The notes under the pieces: generated by a model | Told to the model about the DNA's origin: nothing | Seen by the model: only the letters and a program-made list of their open reading frames with translations | The model's database searches: none | Shown: positions 56,446 to 64,000 of the stretch, in pieces | How positions within the stretch are numbered: position 1 is the first letter of the stretch | Layout: each line of letters begins with the position of its first letter | Source: Alternaria dauci | Lineage: Eukaryota > Ascomycota > Dothideomycetes > Pleosporales > Pleosporaceae | Length of the DNA: 64,000 bases | NCBI RefSeq assembly: GCF_042100115.1 | Contig: NC_091273.1 | Location: 2,542,001-2,606,000, forward strand | Direction: 5' to 3' | Translations under genes and position numbers: made by a program

Positions 56446-57718
56446 ATGGTTCGTCTTTCTGTACCTCCGGGTGCAGGTGAGTTTGGTAGCTATACGGCGT
56501 CTTGTTTGAGTAGCTGCTCACACACTGTTAGGTCTCCATCCGGCCATACTCGAAAAAGAAGAACCTTTTTTCGCAAACAACGTGACCCTAGTTGTAATGT
56601 TTTCGCCAGTAATTGCGGCTATTCTCCTTTTGGGTCGGACTGTCATTAAAAGACCTTTGCGAGTTTGCCGACGAGATCTGCGTACTTCCTTACTAGGGCA
56701 GGTATTGCTACTGTCATCAGCGTACCTACGCTGGATTACTTGTCGCGCCACGAACGTCAGATAAATGAGAATATTCTTCGCTATGAAGGCATTGCCCCGC
56801 CAAAGTTCCAGTTATGGCAGAGCAGCCACGGCCTCACAGAGGATGATTCTATGCTTATTGGAGGGGTTGCAGGCCTACTCGTTTCTTTTAGGATGAGGGG
56901 ATTGAAGAGTATTTCAATTACAAATCGTCTGCTCGGTCGGCTCGGAGCCTTCTCTACAGGAACGCTCCCAGGGGTTTTGGCCTGTAACATCCCGTTCCTA
57001 GGACTGGATGCGGATGATAACACGCCATCCATACAAAGGACTTATTACGAGCAGGCTGTAGCCTTGCGTAGACTCAACGACGATCCAAATTTCAACGCAA
57101 CTTTACCCCTTGGTTCCACGCTTGCAGAGCGAAACTGCCATCGAACAGTCAGCTGAACAGAAAGCATTGTCATTCGCCTCCTTGACGTAAGAGGAGAAGG
57201 CTGTGTTGCGCCCCACCATGGTATTCAGTTGGCTGGACGTTGTGAGTTACAACAATTTGTATAAGACGAAGAATACTGGCCCAGAAGTGGAATGGAAATT
57301 TCCAAAAGATGCATCACCAGCGCAGAAAACAGTCTATATTCTCAGAGAAGTCGGATGCGTTGCAGCGATGTTCAGGCCATTTGCACACAATATGAGCCGA
57401 AGTCTTCAACGGGAGCCACTTCCACATCTACTACAGGGAACCCACGGTCAGGAACATGCCCTTTTGCAGCAATTATTGGTCGATCTGATGCATGGAATTC
57501 CTAAAACAGTAGACATGGAGCGTGTAAAACGGTTTGACCTGCACGATTGGCTGAGCCTCGTCGATGCAGACAGAGGAGAGGCTCGGGTTCCAGTAGAGAG
57601 TTTGCAATATCTACACAAGCTCAAAGATGAGTTTATAGAGCATGGTATTCCCCATTTCATTCCTGCAATAGAAGCACTTGTACAGAAATTCGAAGAGCGT
57701 GCGCTTAGGAACAAGTAG
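56446..57718 (+). CDS. Multi-exon protein of unknown function, possibly frameshifted
   Basis: Exon 1 (56446-56476) encodes MVRLSVPPGAG; a GTGAGT..TTAG intron follows, and exon 2 starts at 56532 (LHPAILEKEEPFFANNVTL). A second intron with donor GTAATG or GTAATT and acceptor AAAAG (about 56658) brings in the main frame SLPTRSAYFLTRAGIATVISVPTLDYL. That region has hydrophobic stretches (LIGGVAGLLVSF, GTLPGVLACNIPFLG). Near 57106-57109 the protein-like reading moves by one base (see findings). A 42-bp intron at GTAAGA..TTCAG (about 57187-57228) leads into WLDVVSYNNLYKTKN and a helical C-terminus ending EERALRNK. I do not recognise the family. The exon structure is uncertain in the middle. Confidence 0.55.
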
Positions 57719-58291
57719 GCTAGAAGATATTATATACGATACTTGGAGGTTTCCTGGGGAGAATAAGCACCCGAACACCATGTTACTTCACGAGCAACCT
57801 GATGTTGCTTGCACGACGCCTGCACCTGCGCACGAACACATATTCATACATCATACAAAGCACGTGCAGTAAACATGGAGGGCCCAGGGACAGTGTGCAG
57901 ATTGTAGATATCTTCAGGATGGATCTTGGTCAATCGATGTCTTCAGTCCACGCGCGCTATGAATGCGACAGACAAACCACAGTTTAACTGTCAAGCACGT
58001 ACGCACGCGCACATGTATAGCACAGGTGCATTTAAGATCTAACGCCTCGTGGTCATATATGTATATCACACATTCACTCTGGTGAAAAATGCGTAATGCG
58101 AAGTCTAGGAGTTGTATAATGTACGAAAAGTCGTGATCATTCACACACTGACCATCAATGTTATATTCCTAGTATTGCGTACAAATATATTTCCTTGAGC
58201 TATATACACTAACCAACCGCACGTCATAATCGAAATAATCTACAATAACTTCTACACACACACACACTATCTCTCAACCACAACAATTCCA
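57719..58291. other. Intergenic region with promoter of the 70-aa gene
   Basis: About 570 bp, A/T-rich in its right half. TATATACA near 58201 and an (AC)7 run at 58254-58267 lie in the promoter/leader of the next gene. Confidence 0.45.
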
Positions 58292-58504
58292 ATGTCCACA
58301 AACAACAGCACCGAGGACTGGCGAAAGGTCACAGGCATTGGCACTGGTCAGAATTGGGGCGCAACTACACAACATTCCACTGATGGGCACACATGGGGTT
58401 CTGCGATGAACCAGGCAGCCAGAAGCAGCAAGCCGTTGCCTCCAAAGGGGTTGAATGCTGCGGCTCCGTCGTTTACCCCTGGAAATGTCAAGTCGAAGAA
58501 GTAA
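58292..58504 (+). CDS. Small hypothetical protein (70 aa)
   Basis: Single-exon ORF behind a C/A-rich leader (CACAACAATTCCA before ATG) and a TATATACA element ~90 bp upstream, both good fungal gene signals. The product is hydrophilic, with tryptophans at regular spacing (EDWRKVTGIG, GQNWGATTQ, GHTWGSAMNQ) and a Pro/Ser/Lys tail. There is no signal peptide or membrane segment. I do not recognise the family. Confidence 0.6.
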   Translation: MSTNNSTEDWRKVTGIGTGQNWGATTQHSTDGHTWGSAMNQAARSSKPLPPKGLNAAAPSFTPGNVKSKK

Positions 58505-59369
58505 GCGGCAAGTTCTGATATTTGAAAAAGACAGAAGCTGCATAGTTCACGTTCTTAGATACCACCTAATCGGACGGTACGCACGGAGTTTGATGGATAT
58601 CAGGGTGTCTTCATCATGTTCTTTTCTTTATGGCTTGGATAATCAGGTCTTATGAACTTATTGATGTCTCCTACATAATATGGTCTAGTACATGCACGAT
58701 TGGTAGAACGCTGAGCGAACAGGCCAGACCTTGAATGTGATATGTACGTACAAATAGGGCTAACTATATAAACTACTATATGTATTTGCGACACCTGCTT
58801 TCAAGACTTCCTAAAGCCCAATGTTATTCCCCTTAAGAACTGTGTCCAAGGAGATTCCAAAGAGCGAAATAGTCGCCCTTACTACAGCCTTCTTCCAAGA
58901 TTTCCTCACCCAGAAACATGAGAATCAGCCCATTCCAAAAGAATTTATCATACAAAGTCCTCGGCCTTGGCCATGGCGCATATTGTGATACCAGTTGCCC
59001 CTACGATTTTTGCTCCCTCTCAGTCTGGAACTATCGCGGTAACAGTACAACTCTCGAGCTTGCCTCAGTCCAGTACAATATGGAGTAGCATGTACTCATA
59101 TATTCAATCCATATGTTCATCGTATCATGTTCTTTAATTCCAGCTCATCGGACGGTAACTATTAGTGTGATGGGCGGGTGAGAGGGAGGTCAGAACTCCA
59201 TTGACTTCCCAGCACGAGGTATGCACTACTCCGACAACTCTGAAAGGTAGTGGATACGGGAGAACAATCACCGCTGGAGGAAATTTTCATGATGTTGGTT
59301 GAGTCAACAGTATCTTCACTACTGTATCATTACTTCATTACTCTCCAGGTCTATACAAGGCTCTATTGC
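58505..59369. other. Intergenic region
   Basis: About 865 bp, A/T-leaning, between the small gene and the 3' end of the phosphodiesterase gene. No gene-like ORF or repeat is seen. Confidence 0.5.
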
Positions 59370-60623
59370 CTATAACCCGAAGCAGTTGGCATAGTAAGTA
59401 ACCGTCGCCGGCCAGTCCGTGAACATGCCCAGAATCTTCACATCCTGAGCAAGCACATCAAGTACGGTGTACATATCGCCATCGTTGTTCGTGACGTTGG
59501 CGACGTACTGGTAGTAATATCCACCGCCCTCGATCTGCAGCCATCCCGAGCGCTCAAAAGACCACGCAACAATGTCCAAACCGTGCTCTTGGCACGCAAT
59601 AGCATATTCCGATGGCACAATCTTGCCCGCATCATCCACCTTGGTGAGAGCGAACATGGCAGGGGCCATGACCTTGACACCGCGAGCAGCAAGGTCAGGA
59701 ATGCTAGCCGTAGCATTGGCGTAGCCTTCCGGTGTGTCCACGCGCTCGTCGAGGTACACAGCTTGTACTCCGAACTCGGGCTCGTTGTCAATCCAATAAA
59801 AGACATCGTCGGGAAGGAAAGACTGGAGCCACACGCGGCTTGGATCAATGTCATACTCGCGGAACTTGTCGACCAAATCTTGAGCATACTGCTCTTGTGT
59901 GTATCCATCAAACGGCATTTCAACCTCCGGTGTCTTGAGCTCGGGAGTGTACTTTAGGCCCCAGCTGTCCACCAAGGGAATGTACTCGTCGACTGTCAGG
60001 AGTTTAGGGCAGTCTTGAGCGTAAAGATCGGTGCGGAAGTAGGGTGTGCCGTCCATGTATTCCTCGACCGTCGTGGCATTGGGATTGAAGCCGTCCATCT
60101 TGCCACACAGGGTTCCAAACTCCTCCAGCGTGATGTCCGAGGTACAGCACTTGGCCGATGCAGCGGTGCCATTGGCGGCGGGCGAAAACGGGGTAGTGCA
60201 CTTGTCGGCGAGTGTAGTGTTGAGGATGTTGGTCGTGGTGTGCAAGTCGCATTGGGCGTGGCGGCAGACGAGCTGCTTGTCCTTGGTGAAGGCAACGTCA
60301 CATTCGATCATACCAGCACCCATGCGGTGCGCAGCCTTGTAGCTCTGGAGAGTGTGCTCGGGGAATTGAAGCGGCGCTCCACGGTGCGCGAAGACGAAGT
60401 CGGATGTCTTGAATTCTTGCTCTGAGCAGCTCTCAAGCTTCTCCTTCAACGGTCCATCGTCCATGTTGTCGACAAGATAGTACGGCCGGACGCCGACTTG
60501 CACATTGAACTTCTTGTGTCCGTGGCCATGACCACGGCCATCTCCGCCACGAGGCGCGACAACAGGTACAGCGGCAGCGGACGCAAGTCCAAGGAGGACG
60601 GAGGTAGCAACGAAAGAGCGCAT
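59370..60623 (-). CDS. Secreted glycerophosphodiester phosphodiesterase
   Basis: Intronless, 417 residues from MRSFVATSVLLGLASAAAVP, a signal peptide; an in-frame Met five codons upstream is possible. A His/Gly-rich stretch (GGDGRGHGHGHKK) follows. The GDPD barrel begins with VFAHRGAPLQFPEHTLQSYKAAHRMGAGMIECDVAFTKD: His-Arg of HRG, Glu of PEHT, and Glu-Asp of IECD are the metal-binding residues. LVCRHAQCDLHTTTN supplies the second catalytic His. The middle is enlarged with paired cysteines, as in GlpQ-type secreted forms. It hydrolyses glycerophosphodiesters to glycerol-3-phosphate and an alcohol outside the cell. Several N-glycosylation sites (NTT, NAT, NGT) fit secretion. Confidence 0.93.
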   Translation of the reverse strand: MRSFVATSVLLGLASAAAVPVVAPRGGDGRGHGHGHKKFNVQVGVRPYYLVDNMDDGPLKEKLESCSEQEFKTSDFVFAHRGAPLQFPEHTLQSYKAAHRMGAGMIECDVAFTKDKQLVCRHAQCDLHTTTNILNTTLADKCTTPFSPAANGTAASAKCCTSDITLEEFGTLCGKMDGFNPNATTVEEYMDGTPYFRTDLYAQDCPKLLTVDEYIPLVDSWGLKYTPELKTPEVEMPFDGYTQEQYAQDLVDKFREYDIDPSRVWLQSFLPDDVFYWIDNEPEFGVQAVYLDERVDTPEGYANATASIPDLAARGVKVMAPAMFALTKVDDAGKIVPSEYAIACQEHGLDIVAWSFERSGWLQIEGGGYYYQYVANVTNNDGDMYTVLDVLAQDVKILGMFTDWPATVTYYANCFGL

Positions 60624-61433
60624 TGCGACAATTCTCAACCCAGAGATTTCCGGGAACCTGGGAATTCAAACGGTTCCTGCAGCATAAGCATACCGGCGGC
60701 CATGTTGCTTCTTATCTGCGCCGGAGAAGCGTCACAGCCATACAATGCCTCGGATGGATTGAATACGCCGAAATACCACACGCCGCACGGTTGGAGCTGT
60801 TCGAGCTGAGCTGCATAGCTGCTGCACGTGGTGGAGCTACCCTAGCTCGAAGCTCTTGGCTGTGCACGAAAGCTGGCGGAGGATGAGATGGTTATGGAAA
60901 GCTATTCAGGACGAGTTAGCTCGCCAAGCTGCCAAGTTGTCACGTTGATCAACGCTGCGATAAGATACGCGCGTTGGTACGGAGAGCGGAACAAAACCTG
61001 ATCAAGCCGCTAGCGAGAGCTTGGGTGCATGTCTCTCGTGCGTCATTGCTGGGTTGTGTCTTGGCCGCGTTTTGCTTCTTGGAGTGTTGTACTCCGAACA
61101 AACAGTAGAACTGGTCTGACATCTGTGCCTCTGTGAGGTTCTCGTGTTCTTTTGGTTCTAGAGCGCGAGAATCTTCATCCAAAAGCGCTGGACTCGAGTG
61201 GGTTGTACGTAAGGCTGTAGCACACCCCGGGGGATGCGCTGTGGTGACGCTGAGGTGTCTACGAGTAAAAAAACCTAGCGGATATTTTGAAGATCGGATT
61301 ATGGGTGCAATTGGCAAGGAACGAGCCTCTTAATGAATCTCATGGGTATTTCAAATTGGTTCACATCTAATCCCGAGAAGCTACCGGCCCCGTGATTGCG
61401 ATCGCCAGAGAAGTGGCCCTGCACTTGGACGCG
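60624..61433. other. Intergenic region
   Basis: About 810 bp between the phosphodiesterase promoter and the 3' end of the DUF7730 gene. A 122-codon minus-strand ORF (60949-61317) has no recognisable pattern. Confidence 0.4.
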
Positions 61434-62481
61434 TCACGACGCGTTACCTTCCAGCTCGACCCTCTCTGGCAGTCTGAACGTGCATCTAGACTCACCAATG
61501 TCAATGTCGGTCGAGCACTGCCAGTTTGGAAGAGTGATGAGGAATTCTCTCGGAGCCGTAATCTTTTTAATCGGCTGGAGAAGCTCCTTGTAATTTTTCT
61601 CCCAGAACTCGCCATAACATCCCTGCCAAAGGTCGAGGCAAAAATAGAGCTTGATGTGTAGTCGCTTGAGGCCAGTCATGTTGCTTAAGCCATCCCAGGA
61701 CCTATACCACTCGCGTCGATGATGGTCAGGCATCAGGTTGACATTGAAATACTGATGACGGTCAAGATCCCATTCAATATTGAGGTTGCTGATTTGCGCA
61801 ATGCGCTGAGGTTGGAAGAAGTAGGAGAGATAACCGGCTGTTGGGAAGTCCTCCAAGTCGGTAGAGATGAAGAATTCGTTGCCTCGGTAGAGATACTCAA
61901 TGGCCTCAGAATAGCTAAGAGCGCCAGCTGGTTAGTCTGGTGCTAACAAGGTAACTGCTCAGTCGCATTGGATGTTCGACTTACATCTGCCGACAGGTCC
62001 TAAGCAAAGGCAGTGCCAAGTGTAACCTCTGACCGGGTGGGCATGGCCTCAGATAACAAGCGCAATTCCTCAAACTGCACCGCCGAGCAATAAGCTTCCC
62101 ATCTGAGACTATCGTATGTATAGGCTGTTCTCCTAGAGCCTTTTCGTAGATCATACGTCGAATCTCCAAAGGTAGTTTGCTGATGAAGGCAGACTGAGGT
62201 TGAGCCACCGTCAATTGGTTCGTTTGTAACTTCCCTGAAATGGAAAGAGCGCGCCTGCGAGGAGTGGGCATCATTGGCGGTTCTATGTCGAATAGAGGAG
62301 GTCGCATTCTACCATGCCGATGGGGCAGGAACAGCAGTAAACAACAGATGCAAGGCGAGCAAACTGTCCACAGAATGCACTTGGAGGTCTGCCACATTGC
62401 TTTCCGTAGACATATACCCGTCTGGTTGCTGACATCCTTCAACTTGGTCCGAAAGCGTTTCGGCATGGTTGTGTGAGGCAA
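61434..62481 (-). CDS. DUF7730-domain protein
   Basis: Two exons (62481-61985, 61914-61434), about 325 residues, 70-bp phase 2 intron (GTAAGT..CTTAG). It has a basic N-terminus, one hydrophobic Cys-rich segment (CILWTVCSPCICCLLLFLP) that may be a membrane anchor, then the DUF7730 start ISKLPLEIRRMIYEKALGEQPIHTI. The splice joins LLRTCRQ to IYSEAIEYLYRGNEFFISTDLEDF, the F-box-like 'TCRxIYxEaixxLY' signature of this fungal family. Members are numerous in Pezizomycotina and of unknown function. Met at 62466 (MPKRF) is an alternative start. Confidence 0.8.
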
Positions 62482-63016
62482 TAAGTCGCGAAGATAGCTA
62501 GCAGTCGGGGGCGAATCGTGCGGCGCAGGAACGTCCAGGTAAAGAGCCGCAGAAGGCCTCGCGATGCCAGACTCAGAGGATCAAAGCGTCTTTTCTGTGT
62601 TTGCTGCTGATCATTGGTGGGGATGCTGGTGTAGTCTTGAGCGAGACTGAAGGGGTGGGGGGCTGCCATGGGGTAGTTGTTGTGGCGCAGTCTTGGCCCA
62701 ACTAAGCAGGTAGCCACGATGACGATGAGGTAGGTCCGAGGGTACGCTAACCATGCGTCTTGACGCGAAGCTAGGACCATATCACAGCTTGCCTTTTCCA
62801 TAGATCTAGTCCACTTTTGCTTCCAGTTTACATCTCAGGTTTTAGGATACAACCTCCCAATCCAGCTTTCACTAAGCACTGGGATTCTTACTTCAACCAG
62901 TCAGTCATGCATCTCACATTCCATCTATTTGGTTCGCAAGTGGCACGGAAATCTCCCTAGACTACATTGAACTAGGTACGGACTCGTATAACATATGCCC
63001 CGCTCCCTAATGCAAC
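62482..63016. other. Intergenic region
   Basis: About 535 bp. A minus-strand ORF at 62439-62801 overlaps the start of the DUF7730 gene and could be an unrecognised upstream exon or chance. Nothing else. Confidence 0.4.
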
Positions 63017-63464
63017 TCAGCCCAAGTGCGCCTCTGCTTCTATCTCAATCTTCATCGTCTTGTACAAAGACACAACCTGCACAACTGTCATGAGAGGCCC
63101 GTGTTTCTTGCATCGCTCCTTCAAGTTGCGGATGATCGGCCCCGCAATGTCATCAACGGGCACGGTAATGTATATGCGTATCTTGTACACCTGGTCCCAA
63201 CCCGTCCCACCAGCCTGACAGACAGCATGTTCGACATTGTCAAAGGCCTGGTCAACCTCTTTTGGAAGATCGTCGGGATATTCCTCCGTCGTGCGGTCCC
63301 ATCCACCTGGGCCTGTCAGTGTGGAATAACATATCCAATGGCGTCGAAGTACCTTGACCGGAAATCTCGATACGGTTGTCGATGCGCACTGCCTGACTGT
63401 AATTGAGATCACGCTTGGATCGCTCGCCGAAGCCAGGGTAGTCGAAGTACTGGAGGTGCGACAT
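63017..63464 (-). CDS. RidA/YjgF/UK114 family protein
   Basis: Two exons (63464-63353, 63312-63017), 135 residues, the normal family length. The 40-bp intron (GTACTT..ACAG, phase 1) is at the lower size limit. Exon 1 ends NRIEISGQ, and exon 2 gives GPGGWDRTTEEYPDDLPKEVDQAFDNVEHAVCQAG, then WDQVYKIRIYITV and the C-terminal GPLMTVVQVVSLYKTMKIEIEAEAHLG. The usual RidA arginine in the RxxxxQ-type C-terminus is not obvious (TVVQVVSLYKTMKIEIEA), so imine-deaminase activity is uncertain. A 15-nt C tract precedes the start codon. Confidence 0.88.
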
Positions 63465-63467
63465 GAT

Positions 63468-63482
63468 GGGGGGGGGGGGGGG
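63468..63482. repeat. Homopolymer run G15 (C15 in the RidA leader)
   Basis: Fifteen consecutive G on the plus strand, three bases before the RidA-family start codon on the minus strand. Confidence 0.9.
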
Positions 63483-64000
63483 TTTTAGAACGAGACTTGA
63501 GATGCTGCAAAGTTTGAGAGGCGCAGTACGCTATAGTATGCGATGCGCACCCGCCTTTTATACATCAACTACGTGGACCGAACATTCCATGAAATTCCCC
63601 TCTTGTTGGTAGCAACTGTGCCACCTCAACTACGTCTAGAAGATATTGGTAAGCCCTATTTAGGCGCCCCAGAAGACTTACTGCAAGCAGCTGAACGCAT
63701 GCATGGTGGGCTGCACGACAAGACCTTGGCAACAAGCTGAATCCTACATGAATTGTCATTATATGACTGGCTCTCAATGCAAGCTTAATGATAGCGGCGT
63801 GCCCCACATATATCCTTGACCGGAAACCTGGCGAGCTTGGCCGTCTACAAAAGGTCACACATTTCAGTCTTGGTCACCTCCAGTACCAAGGCCATTGTTT
63901 GGTATGCTCAGTCTCACGGTGCTATCACCCATATCCCAATCTGTCCTGCAACTCGGATACGGCAGAACGACTACAGCCTCGCGTGGCCTCTTCACCGTCC
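63483..64000. other. Terminal region, no gene seen
   Basis: The last 518 bp hold the RidA gene promoter; no further convincing ORF starts before the window ends. Confidence 0.45.

Noticed and set aside
60949..61317. 122-codon minus-strand ORF
   Set aside because: No recognisable domain or targeting signal, no good start context; judged chance.
62439..62801. 120-codon ORF upstream of and overlapping the DUF7730 gene
   Set aside because: Could be an alternative upstream exon, but no clean splice into the DUF7730 frame was found.

Overview
The window is nuclear DNA of a filamentous ascomycete, most likely a pleosporalean Dothideomycete. Three things point there. Protein genes are dense on both strands and mostly carry 0-4 short introns (about 40-115 bp) with GTRNGT donors, CTAAC-like branch points and YAG acceptors. 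Gene families are typically fungal (Zn2Cys6 factors, DUF6604, DUF7730, DHA2-type MFS). One protein closely matches the vanadium chloroperoxidase known from Curvularia. There are no rRNA, tRNA, CRISPR or recognisable transposon genes.

Layout. 0-5.5 kb: C-terminal half of a fungal transcription factor (cut by the window edge), a convergent three-exon transcription factor combining homeodomain, Zn2Cys6 and C2H2 fingers, and a DUF4202 protein. 5.6-16 kb: a small hypothetical protein, an ASNSD1-like asparagine-synthetase protein, the Rab5 exchange factor Vps9, a short degenerate tandem-repeat array, and a large intronless UPF1-like SF1 helicase. 16-20.8 kb: mostly non-coding sequence around a secreted glycine-rich protein encoded by an 18-bp minisatellite. 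20.8-29.6 kb: intracellular GH13 alpha-glucosidase, a small membrane protein, a DUF6604 protein and a secreted FAD-linked oxidase. 30.7-40.8 kb: D-2-hydroxyacid dehydrogenase, a DAO-type FAD oxidoreductase, a CUE-domain protein, vanadium chloroperoxidase and a DHA2-like MFS exporter. 41.4-48.9 kb: an MBD4-like DNA glycosylase without an MBD, Atg22, the spliceosomal protein MFAP1 and a Pho80/Clg1-type cyclin. 48.9-55.2 kb: a 6.3-kb stretch without convincing genes. 55.2-64 kb: mitochondrial ribosomal protein uL15m, a possibly frameshifted gene of unknown function, a 70-aa protein, a secreted glycerophosphodiester phosphodiesterase, a DUF7730 protein and a RidA-family protein.

Functional picture. 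Most genes are ordinary housekeeping functions (endosomal traffic, autophagy, splicing, mitochondrial translation, base-excision repair). The 28-41 kb stretch is richer in oxidoreductases and a transporter, with a haloperoxidase at its heart. It has no PKS, NRPS or terpene synthase, so it is not a classical biosynthetic cluster. Exon boundaries were placed by hand from reading frame and splice motifs and are predictions.
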